A DNA stretch of 64,000 nt, from the NCBI GenBank assembly GCA_963969365.1, contig OZ017750.1:2542001-2606000 (forward strand), read 5' to 3'. Source of the DNA: Asterochloris sp. CNOR1. Taxonomy: Eukaryota > Chlorophyta > Trebouxiophyceae > Trebouxiales > Trebouxiaceae. The translations under genes and the position numbers were made by a program. Shown here piece by piece: positions 32,481 to 44,591 of the stretch. Each line of letters starts with the position of its first letter. Position 1 is the first letter of the stretch. The notes under the pieces are model-generated. The model ran no database searches. It was not told the origin of the DNA and worked only from the letters and a program-made list of their open reading frames with translations.

Positions 32481-34190
32481 ATGCCCAGAGAGGTTGGCCT
32501 AGAGCGTGAAGATGGCCGCAGGCGGGAGAGAGATGCGGACAGGCGCCCCCGGGACGACCATCACAGGGATGCAGCCAGGTGGGCTGGCAAGCTGTGCATG
32601 CAGCTGGGGAATTTGCAGTTAGAGCGTCACAGTGACACAGTAACGGCTGTCGCTCGGTTTGCAGCACTGCAGCGCCTGGCAGGCCCCCCTTGGCAAGCAA
32701 TCAGACGCCGTCATGCTCTGCTCTGCAGTTGCTGACCTTATGCTCTGGCATGTAGGCGGCGCGAGCGTTCAGACAGAGACCGGGAGCGGGATACTGACAG
32801 GGTGCGCAAGCGCAGCCGCAGCCCTGCTGGCCGCAGCAGTCGCCGCCCTGCAGCAGCAGAGGACGACCGGCGCGTGCGCCCCGCAGATCGAAATGAGCGG
32901 GAGCACCATCGCCGTGACCAGGACCCCGTGGACGGGCTCCGCGGGGAGCGGGACGCCGGCGGGGGCAGCCGCCGCAATGAACGAAGTCGCGGCCGGTACG
33001 GCAGCCGGGAGAGGAGCGCTCCCAGTATGCCGCCCCCGCCTGCCCCAGTGGCAGAGCCCATGGATGCAGATGATGTGGACAAGCTGGCCGCCATGGCAGG
33101 CATCGACCTTGCAGGTGGGCCACGTGGGGTGGGATGATGTCTGCAATCACCACCTGCCGCTGTGCTGATGGATGTGCTAGTGCCTGGCGAGCATGAGGTC
33201 TCCTGTAGCCAGCACAGCACCCTTTTGCTGGCTTGCCTGGTGTCAGCAACGTGGACAAGCTGGCCGTGGCTGGCATCAACCTCAAAGGTGCCATCGAGCC
33301 TTCCAGGTGGCCTCGCAACTGGGATCAACTGAGCCAGCCTGGACAAGGTGGCAATGCCCTTATTCTGAGCTGAGAAGATACCCCTCCTCTTCAGGCTGCT
33401 GCATCATGCCTGCCCCCGCGTCTTCCACTGTCAGCCAGCACACACACACACACTTGTTGCCATCCCAGTGCGTGCATGCAGCCAGTCTGCACCCTCTACC
33501 GTGTGCTGCAGTGTGGAGGCCACCATGGAATTTGATGCAAGAAGTACTCTCCCCCTCTCTTGCCTCAGGCCAATCTGTCATAATATGCGTCACCCTTGCT
33601 GCAGTGCCGGAGCCTGAGGTGGACTTGGATGCTGGGGTGACCCCCGAGGAGATGCAGATGATGGCGGCCATGGGCATTCCCTTTGGCTTTGACACCACGC
33701 AGGGCATAGACAGGGGGGACGAGGCCTCCAAGATGGGCGCCGTCAAGGCCAAGCAGACCCGCCAGGCTCGGCAGTACATGAATCGTAGAGGAGGCTTCAA
33801 TCGCAACCTGCCAGCAGGTGGGCTTTGCATGGTGTGAATGCTGCTGCGGTGAGCGTCTGCATCAACACTCCAGCCTGCCTGGTGAGGTGCTTCGCTGTCG
33901 AATCAGTATGAGTTCAGTCACCTGTTCCCAGCAGGGGCTTCTGAGTGATGGGTTGCATTGGCATGCATCCCATCCTGCTCATAAAGAGCAGGCTTACTGA
34001 GGTGCTTTGCTGCTTTGAAGCACAGACTCTGTACAATGTGCTGGACCGCCCCAAGGGCAATCTACTGTCTGGGCAGTCCTACCTGTTCATGACCAGACCA
34101 TTGAGGTGGTGTGCCGGCTTTCCTTTCTACAACCTCTTTGTCTTCTTCTTGTCTGCAGAGCGCACTGGAGAGAGGGTCAACCTGCAATGA
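32481..34190 (+). CDS. SNRNP27: SNRNP27-like U4/U6.U5 tri-snRNP protein
   Basis: Arg/Ser-type spliceosomal protein. Exons: 32481-32578, 32756-33114, 33605-33817, 34159-34190. The N-terminal half is Arg/Asp/Glu-rich with RS dipeptides (RKRSRSPAGRSSRR). The C-terminal half carries the conserved family box: PEEMQMMAAMGIPFGFDTTQ, then RQARQYMNRRGGFNRNLP, and ends GERVNLQ. Human SNRNP27 has MGF.SFDTTKGK and RQYMNRKGGFNRPLD at the same place. The last exon is only 32 bp and is supported by phase (G/AG) and by a good acceptor. Length is about 230 residues, with a longer N-terminus than the human protein. Confidence 0.92.
33247..33294 (+). repeat. Pseudo-exon copy of the SNRNP27 exon-2 end
   Basis: GTGGACAAGCTGGCC occurs in exon 2 (33076) and again in the following intron (33250). 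The copy continues GTGGCTGGCATCAACCTCAA and resembles the exon sequence through the donor. Translated it gives NVDKLAVAGINL against DVDKLAAMAGIDL, so the copied segment is still recognisable as protein. It is not required for the reading frame. Confidence 0.75.
33438..33453 (+). repeat. CA dinucleotide microsatellite
   Basis: About eight CA units lie in the intron between SNRNP27 exons 2 and 3. It is a simple repeat with no sign of function. Confidence 0.9.
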
Positions 34191-34570
34191 CACCTGACAG
34201 CTGTGCCATCATACAGCCCTGACAACAACCCCAGTGCCCCTTTCCCTGCATGTCAATCCAGCAGCAAGCGCACGCCCAGACCCTAGCTGCCACCCCTTTT
34301 CTGTTCAACATCTGCAGTGACCGTTTTACATGTCCCTGTTTCTGCATTGCAATGTCACTCATAGCATGGGGAGGTAGTTGTGTATTCAGGTCATATATGC
34401 TGACAACAGGTCAGCTCATGGTGGTGCTTGCTGCCAATACGCTGCAAGGTACGGGATGTAGCCAAAAACTGGTTCATGACATTCAGGCTGGTGCAACTGG
34501 CAGGGGGCCTCAGCATGTGTTCCACTGGCGTCAGGAGCGGAGTTTCAGTCAGGCTGGCTTGCTTGTACAG
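34191..34570. other. Convergent intergenic region
   Basis: These 380 bp separate the 3' ends of the SNRNP27 and PAN3 genes. Only 3' UTR-like sequence is visible; no ORF or repeat is supported. Confidence 0.5.
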
Positions 34571-37500
34571 TCATCTGTGGTGGCCTAAGCGATTCCGCTT
34601 AGCAGCATTTGCACGCGTCTTCAGCTCAGTGTATGCGCTGTCCAGACATCTTCTCAGGTCCGCATAAGACACTACCATCATCGAGGCCTCATCTCGGCTC
34701 ATAAGCACCACCTTTTCGGGCACGCCAGCATCCAACTTGTTGAGGGCCTCCACCACATGGCCCCATTCTAGCACAGGGGCTCCCTCCTCAGTGACTTGGT
34801 GAAACACAAAGTCCCTGAACAGCTTCAGCAGGTAACGATCACCTGCAGGCAGCCACACTGTAGGAGTGCATACGATGGGGAGGCTCCAAGGCAGCCCCTG
34901 CAAGTCTGGGCATCAGGATCCATCGCATGCTACCCTGAAAAGCCAGAGTGCACAGAACAGGCAAGCACCTCTGACTCCAGCTGCAGCCCCTGCAAGCAAG
35001 CACAGCTCATGAAAGTAAGCTGGCTCCCGCCAGCAGAACATGTCAAAGCACTCCTGACTACAGGCAGCCCGCACATACAGATCAACAGGCGTGGCCAAGG
35101 CAACATCTGGACAGCAGCCCACACCATGATGCACAGATCATTTTGTACCAATAGCCTAGGCCACTGTGCCACCCCCACTTGAAAAGCTGTCCATGTTGAG
35201 AACAGGCTGGCCACAACCAGAGCAGTGTTGGCTGCTTGCCTGTCTCAGACCACTGAGCCTCCAAGTCCTCCTCTGTGGAGCGCTCGCACACCATGGCCAG
35301 CCGACAAGCCAGGCGCAGCAGGCGCCCATTCTCCAGCTCCCTGCTCAGCTGCCCCACCAGCGTGTCATTGTGCATGGCCTGACGGTCCAGCTGCTCAAAG
35401 GCGTGCTCGTGCAGCACTGAGCACAGCTGCACACAGGGCAGTGAGGAACAGGCTCGGACAGGTTTGAGGCTCGAGGGCAGCAGCAGGCATGGCTGCAATC
35501 TGGGCACAAGCAGAGTGGACCCTGACAGAGCAACAAGCCTGCTCAGAGGCCTGCCTGTGCACCCCTGGCAGCACAGGCAGCAGGAAGGGCAGCGAGGCTA
35601 TGGACAGCCTTACAGAGCGGGAAGGGCGGAGGACATGAGATAGACGGCAGCGGCTGGCACAGTCAGGGTCATGCAGAAAATTCTCACAGCAGCCAAAGGC
35701 AGAGCATGGCAGATGTTGATTAGCACCCCGCAAGCTGGTAGCCATGCATTCAGCGGGTGCCACTCTGTGATCTGCTTTGCCATAGGCAGCATGCTGCTCC
35801 CAGGCAGGTGAACACCAGCCTCAGCCCTCACCGTGTGCCAGTCCCGGATGTGGCCCGCCTCAATGCTCCCCAGGACAGATGCAAACTGCTCTGTGAAGTG
35901 GGCAGCCACATGCTGAAGGGAGGGTACAGCGCCTGCTGAGGCCGCCAGCATCACCATCAGGTGCCCCACAGCAGCAATGTCATCCTGCAGCAAGGGAGCG
36001 TCAGTAGTGAGAGATGTGCAGGGTGACCCATGTGCTGCCCAGCATCGCACAGGATTGCAGACAGCAAGTGGGTACTGCGGCGTCTGGCAGTTTTGCACAA
36101 TGACGTCCAAAGTCAGGCATGACTGGACACTATCGTCATGCACAGGGCAACAACAAGGGTCAGGAGCCAAGCGCCCTGAGACCAACATTTCCAGTCAGGG
36201 TTGTGTGGTTGATAGGCACACAAGACTTTCCCTTTGACAAGTTGACACGCCAACACATCCAATGCAGGGGACAGCACAGCAAATGATCCCGTCAGAGTAA
36301 GCACAGCTTGGCAGGCAACAACCATGATCTGCTGCATCCAGCAGCAAGTGCTGGGCAGGCAGTGCAGGCTTCAGAAACTTGCCTGCTGTAGCCTCTGCAC
36401 CTCCTCCAAGACGCCATGATCCTGTTGCAGCGTATTTAGAATGCCCAGAGAGCCTGCAGTCGACATGCATGTGAGTCACTGAATGGCAAGACGCAGCACC
36501 ACACTGGCCAGCTAGACTTTGTCAAATTGCCTCCTGCCAGCATCTGCTGATGCCAGCCAAGCAGAGGCAGGGGCAACCTGCATCCCAGCCACATGGGCAC
36601 TGCAATGCTGTCTGCAGCCCACCTGCCCAAAAGATCCATGTGGCTGCAGGACCCTGCTGCCAGTCAGCCAATGCTGCCAGTCAGGCAATTGTGCCCTGAA
36701 AAAGCAGCAGTGCCCTGCTGTGCAGCTTTCAGCTATACAGTCCCTCACTGTGGCGTGCAGCAACACAACTCAGAGCGAAGCAGGAGCACACTGCTGATGT
36801 GCTTGCATGCTGTGGTGAGCGGCGCACCTCCCTGGATCTGCCCTGTTCAGCAGCACCTGGCAGCCAAGCAGGAGAGCGCTGCTGATCTGGCGTCAGTCTC
36901 AGGAGGAAGTGCCCTGGTGGGGCAACACTCACCTATCCGGATGCGGCCTGTGGCGTGGCTGGTCAGCAGCACCTTGCTGGGCATGAGGGAGCCGGTGCGG
37001 ACAGCCAGCCCAGCACAGTGCACCACGCGCAGAGCAGAGGCCAGCTGCGTCAGATAGCTCCACAGCTGCTCTTCTGAGGGTGCATTGCGCATCAGGCCTG
37101 CACAATGAAGCAGCGCTTGGCTGCTTGGATGGAGCATTGCAGCAGGCCTGTTGTGGATACGCGACCTGGGAAGGGTGGTGCAGCATGTAAGGAGCTCTAG
37201 CCAGCCCCAGAGAAGAACCAGGCGCATGCAACATACTCCAGATGGACAACGACACCTCTGGGCTGAGCAGCACGGGAAGAAGCGCGCATAGCAGGGCACA
37301 GGGCGAGAGGTCAACGCAGCAGGACCCCACCTGCATTGGTACTGTGAGGGTGCATGTGGGCCTGCTCCAAGGTGTAGGCGGCAGGCTGGTATTCGTGTGC
37401 AAACACGAGGCAGGGGGCAAACTCGAGCTCTTGGCTGACAAAGGCCTGACGGGGACACACCAGGCCTGGGTGCTGTGCCACCACTGCCCACTGCTCCACC

Positions 37501-40500
37501 ACATCTTGTGCAGCCGCCAGCAACTCAGCTGACGGTGGTAGCTGCAGCACAGCAGGTGAGCAGCCTCAGGGCTGGGCTTGTGTGCAGGTTGTCAAGGTGG
37601 AGGAGACGCTGCCGCAAAAGGGCCCGCTCCCGAGAAGGTGTTCTAGCACAGCAGGCAGGGCAGCCCCAATCTGCTGCCGCAGGCAGGCCAAGGGGCACAG
37701 CAACAGCCTGAGTTGCCGTGCATGTGCTGCTTGGCGGATATTGTAGTGGCGCAGGATTGTGCTGTGCCAAGCAGCTTTCTGGGATACACCCCAGACAATG
37801 GGTTGCATATACAGTGTTCATGCCCTGGCATTTGATTACATGCTACGGGCAGGTGACGGATGATCAGAGGAACCAGGCCAGTGGAGCCTGGCAAGTGCCC
37901 ACCTGGCGCCCGCTGAGGCGGCGCAGAGCCACCGCCTGGCCATCACCACCCATACTAATCGCCTTCACCACGCTGGTGCACAGGCCAAAAACCTGCGAGG
38001 GCTGCTCCTCGGCCTGCGCCAAGTCCTCCAGGGGATACAGCGAGTGGTAGTGCTGCAGTATCTCGGGCAAGCCAAAGTTCTCGGTCATGGGATTTACCTG
38101 CAGGCAATATGGCACAGAGCTGGATATAGTTCCCAGGGGGCGGGAGTGGGTGGACGCCCAGTCAAATCCTCATGGGGCGCTCTCAGGCCCCATCACACTG
38201 TCTGCTTCAGCCTTGCACTGCTGCACTCACACAGGAAGCAACACAAGACGCCAGGACTCTGTCTGCCTGTCAAGGTCGTGAAAGCTGAGCTGGGCGCTCC
38301 CCCAGCCATTGGGTACCTCAAAAGGCAATACCCCTCGATGGAAGCTCAACCCACCTGGGCTTGTATAAGGTAACTGCGGGTCTGCAGCTCCTGGCGCAGA
38401 CGGTCAGACACAAACTGCGCCTGCTGCTGCACACGGGCAGGGGCAAGGCTGTTTGTCCCGCCTTGCCCGCTGCCCTGGCCTGCAAAGGACAAGGTTCAGA
38501 TAGCCTAGAAGCAGTGGTAGAAGGATTGCAGCCCCTCAGAGCAAGCAGCCAGATGATGCTGCACTGTCCTGCTGTTCAGAGGTGTGGGTGACTTTGTGGT
38601 GCTGATAGCACTGGTGCAGACTCTGCATGTGCCTTGCCATCAACTGGGCACAGGCTGCACTGCAGTCTCGAGGACTGCCAGACATGCGGCAGCAAGCCTG
38701 CAGCTTCAGCAGGAGCAGACCATGCCTATGTAGGGGTGGCCGCAGGACCCCCGCATGAGGACTGCTCAACAAGATGTACCCATAAATTTGCTTGGATGGT
38801 GGGTCTACCTCTGCCTTTGCCGCGACTGCGCCCATACATGGCTATGTTGCGGCCAATGGGCCCCACCCCTCTGCCACGCCCTCCTCTGTGAGACAGCAGG
38901 TGCGGCTGAGCAGCATAGGCCTGCCCTCGCCCATGCTGAGCCCCAGTCTGCTGGGCAGGCGGCTGGGTCTGCTGAGCGGGCGACGGCCTGCAGTCATTTG
39001 GTGGTGCTTTGCTTGGCATCAATGATCTGTCACGGCCGCCTTCAGGTCAGGCGCAAAGCCCTTGAAACAGGCCACAGCTGGCAACGAAACTGCAGCTACC
39101 TGTCACTGCTGACAACGTTTAGGCCTGCTGACCTTTCAGCGGCAAACTGTTTTGGCACTGCATGAAGAGCAGGCGTGCCTCAGCAAAGCTGCTGCCTTTG
39201 CACCTGACACAGTTGCCAACGCGTTACAGCAAAGCACTTGCTGGCTTGGGGCTGGCTCTGGCTGGCCTTGCCCTCCAGCACTAAGCTGGACCAAGCTTGG
39301 GGAACAGCAACAGAAAGACCCAGCGACGCACCTGCTGGCTTGGGCATGGCTCTGGCTGGCCATGCGCTCCAGAATGCTGCTGATGCCATCGCTATGAGCA
39401 GCGCCGGCAGCCGCAGCTGCCGCAGCAGCAGCCAGCAGCGGTGAAGCAGAGCCATCGGCCGGCCCATGCGCGCTCATGCCCAGCAGGTCGTCCCCCTCAG
39501 GCAGGCTGTGGTCCAGCTGCTGCTGCTGCAGCTGGGCATGCAGCTGGGCATGCAGATGCTGCTGCAGCTGCTGCGTGAGGGCCTGCTGGGTGGCCTGCTG
39601 CTGCTGCTGCTGCTGTTGCTGCGGAGGCGTCTGCTGCTGCCCCGTGGGCCCTTGCTGGGGCTGGCCCTGCAGCAGCGGCTGGCCCTGCGGCAGCGGCTGC
39701 TGGGTGGAGATCGGGGAGCGCAGGACATTGCCTTTCCCGGGTCCGCGCTGCCCCATGAAGCCAGGTACTGCTGCAGGCAACAGTCGATGTCGCTCAGGTA
39801 CGGCAAGTTGGGAGGACTTCAGGCGGCTTGCAGCCCAGGCAGAGCCAATCGTACACCAACAGGTGCTATGACACAGCAGAGGCATGCTACAGGCATGAAA
39901 TTGAGTATGCAAGTGGCAACCGAGGGGCCTCACCTGCTGGGGAGGAGTTGCGTGGCACAAAGGGCTGCGCCGTGGAGGACATGCTGGGCATGTTGCGCAG
40001 CGCGGCGGCCATCGATGTGGGAGGGGTCATCTGCTGCCCTGGGGAGAAGCCACCCATAGAGTGGCCACCCGGCATGAAGCTGGCTGTGCCGGGAGTGGCC
40101 CCAACAAATCTTCCAGGCCCCTGCATTCCTGCCAGGGAGCACATGAAGCCGACTCAGACATGGCCTGCAAAGCAGCAGCCTTTGAGCAGATGTGCTGGTG
40201 ATTGCACCCCATGGTCACTGCTGTGGGTTGCTCTCAGCAATTGGACAGCCCGGCAGCAACAGGTCCTGATGCGGCACAACACCGGGGCATGGGAGGACGT
40301 GCCTGAAGGCAGTGAGGGGGCACCCCACCTGGCCCTGGGCTGTCAAAGCGCAGCCCTGCCCCAAACTGCGCCCCCCCGTGGGCGCCAGGCGTCTGCTGCT
40401 GCAAGCCTGGCTGGCCTCCATTGAAGCCTGTCAGCTCCGCAGGGCGCCCAAGCCCTGCTGGCTGCTGCTGCTGCTGAGGCTGGCCACGCCCACCCCCGAA

Positions 40501-40692
40501 ACCAGGCACAAAGGGCTGTGTGCTCAGCCGAGCCTGAAAGAAAGCAGCACGTTCGGTGTCACAGATGTGCTGCCTGTCTCTCTGGCCAGGCAGCAAGCGA
40601 TATGTGTGCACCAGATGTACAGGTGCTGTAAGGCTCACCTGGAGGGCAGGGTCATAGCCGCCTGGCCCCCCCCGCCTGCGCGCATCATTCAT
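34571..40692 (-). CDS. PAN3: PAN3, regulatory subunit of the PAN2-PAN3 poly(A) nuclease
   Basis: Pseudokinase that dimerises and recruits PAN2 to mRNA for deadenylation. Exons: 40692-40639, 40533-40329, 40128-39934, 39770-39332, 38987-38809, 38479-38355, 38097-37903, 37541-37331, 37097-36933, 36453-36383, 35984-35832, 35426-35240, 34842-34571. The N-terminal 300 residues are Gly/Gln/Pro-rich with a polyglutamine run. Conserved core: VNPMTENFGLPEILQHYHSL, QVFGLCTSVVKA, CLVFAHEYQPAAYTL, EEQLWSYLTQLASALRVVH, LSRELENGRLLRLACRL, GDRYLLKLFRDFVFHQV, LGHVVEALNKLDAG-like EWGHVVEALNKLDAG and VVSYADLRRCLDSAY. Two introns use GC donors (after 36383, CAG/GCAAGT; after 35240, CAG/GCAAGC), each the only choice I found that keeps the frame. 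Length is about 814 residues. Exon 4 could start three bases later. Confidence 0.94.
39495..39700 (-). repeat. CAG-rich tract coding polyglutamine in PAN3
   Basis: On the coding strand CAG and CAA codons give a Gln-rich run (PPQ, about nine Q, then AT and further Q-rich blocks) and a neighbouring poly-Ala run. The reverse frame gives long Leu runs, which explains the spurious Leu-rich ORFs there. Such tracts are often variable in length between strains. Confidence 0.85.
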
Positions 40693-42299
40693 ATGCTGGC
40701 AGGGGAGCCTGTCAACTCAAGGAGTGCCTCCTTCCTGAGCTTCGCAAGTCGCGCCTAGATGACACTGCAGGTCCAGTGCCCTGCAGGTGATTCCAGCGCT
40801 GGGTGAGGTCTCCTGCAGCATTGCCGACATGATATCACAGATGTGCGATACAGATGCAGCACCTTGGACAGAGCAGGCCTTGTGGAGGCCTTGTAGGGGT
40901 CAGGCAAGCAGCAGGGCGTCATGGTCACATTTGCACAGGATCATGCAGACAGGAGGATGCGCGGGTGGCAGGCAAGCTCTGATGGCTGTCTAGCTTTGAG
41001 CCTGGTCCTGCCACGCTGAAATGGCGCTAGAGGTCTCACCTGAAGTGTCAACTCTTACAGATGGCCTCACCAGAGCAGATCACGCCTCCCCATGATGAGA
41101 GGCGGGGTCTGTGTGGGTCGGTAACAACCATGAAGCCACTTGCTTTCTTGTGCCCTGTTCCCAATTGCGCACATTTGACCTGCAGATGCATAGTACATGC
41201 GGTAACAAGGAAGCAGGCTATGCTCTACAGGTGCACATGGCCAGCTGACCTGGGGCTTGCACTGTCGTTTTGAGTCCTGATACCGAGCCGGCATTCATGG
41301 GGGTGCCTGCCTGAGAGCTATCAACATGCACCTGCAGTGGGGAGCCCGGGCTGCCTGTCAGAGGCTACAACTGGCCAACAGCAGCTTGCACATCTGCCTT
41401 TGAGACAATGCCCTCATGCGCCTGAACAGGCCCCTGTTCCTGACAAGGAGCACAGGTGTTGACCGAGAACAGGTATATTGTGGATGTTTTGTGCTCTACA
41501 GGACCAAATGCCTACACAGCTGCTGCTGAAGCCACTGCTACCAGCCTCTGCCTTCTGTGGCACAGCAATTCTGTCAGCCTGGTGCCTAGTGTCTTGTGCA
41601 GGTGCCAGTGCAAAGAGCTTGACGCTGCTAATGCTAGTAGACCTCACGCCAGCACAATGACATGGGCCCCTAAAAGTTATGTCTGCCATCTTTTGAAGTG
41701 AAGCAAAACATGTTTTGAGATGAGGAGAGCAGGATGATGCACCAGACAGGCAGCATCAGGGGCAGCCTGGGGATCAGGGCAGGCAGATGATGCCTGATTT
41801 GTATGCTGTGCACATTGAGCAGAGTGAGACAATGGAGAGCCAACATGATGTTCGCGGAACATCAGGAGTGATGATCAGTCAACCTGAGCTGCTGGATTGC
41901 TTGGTGGTGCTGAGAGACCTGGGCTGCAGAAATGCTTGTCTGAGCTGTGTCGGTGATAAATACACAGTCAACACCGGTGTAACAGCAGTCCTGAAACTTG
42001 TCGGTTTCATGGCGTGGGCGGCAGCTGCAAGATCATTCTTGCATTGTCAAGTCTCAAACATGTGTCAAGCTTTAGCTGCTCTCCTTAAAGTGCCGGGAAG
42101 TTTGATGTGGTGGGGGTGGGGAAGCGATCTTGGGCATCGGCGATCTGACCTGTTCTGGCAGTTGAGATCGAGCCAATCTGTCAGGACTGTGCCTCCTCCA
42201 GCTGATTGCTTGGTCAAGCAGGAAAATGTCTGCACATGTGATCTAGGTCAACGGCCACCGCCGGTGGCCACCGCTGCAAGACACAGCACCAAGCTGGCC
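40693..42299. other. Divergent intergenic region between PAN3 and CSN7
   Basis: This 1.6-kb stretch holds the upstream regions of both genes. A frame open from 41787 runs into the CSN7 start without a stop but shows no family resemblance before MADSKVEEY. Nothing else was recognised. Confidence 0.5.
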
Positions 42300-44255
42300 A
42301 TGGCCGATTCCAAGGTGGAAGAGTACCTCCTCCTTGTTAAGGGTACCAAGGGCCGGGCAACAGCCGATCTTGTGCAGAAAGTCACATCAGAGCCTGGCAT
42401 CTTTGCATTTGGAGAGTTTCTAGATGCATTAAGCGTAGTACAGGTGAGCTGTGGCTGTGAAAGTCTGCCGAGATTGTGAGATCAGTGTCAGTACATAGGA
42501 GCCCCTCTCACTGCAGCTGAAAGGAACAGATGTTGGGTCCGCGCACAACTTGCTGCAGCTCTTTGCTTATGGCGACTGGCCTGCGTACCAAGGTAAGGAG
42601 TTCACCGCTCCAGATTGTGCATTGTAGCTGTTCATACTGCCGTATGCTCAGGCAGAGGTCTGTGACGGCTGCAGCGTCTCCATCATGCCCTCTGAACAAG
42701 GAGCAGGAGCGCAAGCTGAGGCAGCTGACGGTGATGTCCAAAGCAGAGAACTGCAAGGTTCGTGTGTGCCAACTCAACCTGGGTGACGGCCCTGAGGCTA
42801 GCGGCAGGTGCCTGTAGCCTCACAACACCTTTTTGAGGACCTGTCCTGGCCCCGCGCTCCTTCCTGTAAGTGTCGGCCCTCTTATGGGGCTAGTGAGAGC
42901 TTGTTGTGCTGAAAACCCAATTCGGCGGCGGCCATGCAGCCAATGCCCCCAGCCCCTGCTACGAGCTGGATCTTGTCATGCCACAGACTGTCAGCTTGAC
43001 AAGCCAGCTCACCTGCCCCACAGACCCTGGCATACGAGGAGCTGCAGCGCGACTTGGGCCTGCACAATGTGCGGGAGCTGGAGGACTTCCTCATCACAGA
43101 CTGCTTCTACACTGGCATTGTGAGGGGCAAGCTGGACCAAAAACAGCGCTGCCTGCATGTGCTGGAGGTGGTGGGGCGGGACGTGCCACGGGAGGAGCTT
43201 GGCAGGACCATGCAGGGCCTTGCAGCATGGTGAGGCCGGGGCTGCTGCTGCTGATCAACCTGAGATGTTCTGGACAAGTTGGGCAAGCCCAGGCTGCATC
43301 CCGAGGCTGAGCCTGACAACTGGGTTGTGGGCTGTGCAAACAGAGCTCCACATGTTGAAGGATCAGGCTGGCTGCTTGGGCTCTGACTTGAAGGGGTGTT
43401 GGAAGTCTTCCATCGAGCAGACTGGTTTGCTGTTGGGGTGCACTTTTGACAGCCTCTTTTTGCTGCAATGTTCCTGGCTGCTCCTGAGTAGTGAAGTGGC
43501 TCTGGCACTGGATTGAGAGTTGTTTCTTGGGCAGCACCTCCACTTGCGGCAGGACTCCCAGTTGCAAATAGCTGGGGTCACTGATGCTGGCTTTTGTCTG
43601 TACCAGCAGCAGCCAACCCTGTTGGGCGTCCCTGCAGGCTTGCCGCAGCACAGAACATGCAACTGACCCTGCAACAAAACGTAACAATGGCTCAGAAGTC
43701 AGCAGAGGAAGCTGAGAAGATGCGCACACAGCAGGAACAGCAGATAAAGCGTGTGAAAGACAACCTGAAGCCAGAGGTGGGCATGGGTTCAAGCTCTCAG
43801 CACACTCATTGCTATGTTGCATATTCAGCAGCCTCCTAGCAAGTGACCCCACACTCTGCAGTGAAGTTGGCCCGCTTTTGCTGCGCCTCCCACCAAGCCA
43901 CACTGCACTGGGTATCAATATTGACTTGCCCAAGCTTGTCTTTCGCTGCATCACGCTGCTCTCTGCATTGAAGGGAGTTTGCATGGGCTTAAGAGCCTCC
44001 CTGCAACCCAAGCTGCACTGTGCTTGATGTGGTCTGGTTGCGTTCAGCCCTTCAAGAAGCCATGGGCCCACTGCAACTGCAATCAACAGCTGGCTTGGCT
44101 CCGCGGCAGCACGCAGTCAGATCTTGGGTGATGTGCAGGTGAGCCCCGGCTCAGGGATGGGCCCTATGGATACTGAAGACATCCTAGAGGCTTATGGTGA
44201 GGAGGATCATGGCCCGCCTGGCTTCACTAACAGCAGATCAAAGAGGCGACGGTGA
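42300..44255 (+). CDS. CSN7: COP9 signalosome subunit 7
   Basis: PCI-domain subunit of the CSN deneddylase that acts on cullin-RING ligases. Exons: 42300-42443, 42517-42592, 42675-42757, 43024-43229, 43638-43776, 44139-44255. Marks: MADSKVEEYLLLVKGTKGRA, GIFAFGEFLDALSVVQ, LLQLFAYGDWPAY, ERKLRQLTVMSKAENCK, then the PCI winged helix LAYEELQRDLGLHNVREL, TDCFYTGIVRGKLDQKQRC and VVGRDVPREEL. A coiled coil follows (KSAEEAEKMRTQQEQQIKR), and the last exon ends SRSKRRR, a basic tail like that of CSN7 proteins. The start at 42300 has a good context (GGCCATGGC) and matches the family N-terminus. Length is about 254 residues. A further short exon before 44139 cannot be excluded. Confidence 0.93.
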
Positions 44256-44591
44256 CAGCACCCAGCATTAGGAGGGCGGCAGGAAATCTTGCAGCAGACA
44301 GCCATAGGATTTTGTTCATCTGGTGCCCATTGATTGTGGCATATGTATTTCAGTAGTCATTCGCAAGTGGAATTGCTAGGCCCTAGCATGTACGCTTTGC
44401 ATACATTGGTGCTCTGGTGCCAGGTGCCCCCATGAAGGGCATCTGCTAATAGCAAAATCTCAGCTCAGACTGTCTATCAGTGAGAGCCCCGCCAGTCATT
44501 GCTGAAGTACCTTCACAGCATGTTAAACACGTCTGCAGCCATGCAGCAGCAGAGACTGCAAGGCAGAACCCCTACAGACAAAACAAGGGGC
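44256..44591. other. Convergent intergenic region
   Basis: These 336 bp lie between the 3' ends of CSN7 and the NDUFS6-like gene. I see no ORF, repeat or clear poly(A) signal. Confidence 0.5.

Noticed and set aside
39466-40059. Plus-strand Leu-rich ORFs of up to 198 codons
   Set aside because: They are the antisense of the polyglutamine and Gly/Pro-rich exons of PAN3.
43094-44086. 330-codon minus-strand ORF
   Set aside because: It lies antisense over CSN7 exons 4 and 5 and introns, has no family motifs, and the plus strand there carries a convincing PCI domain with matching splice phases.
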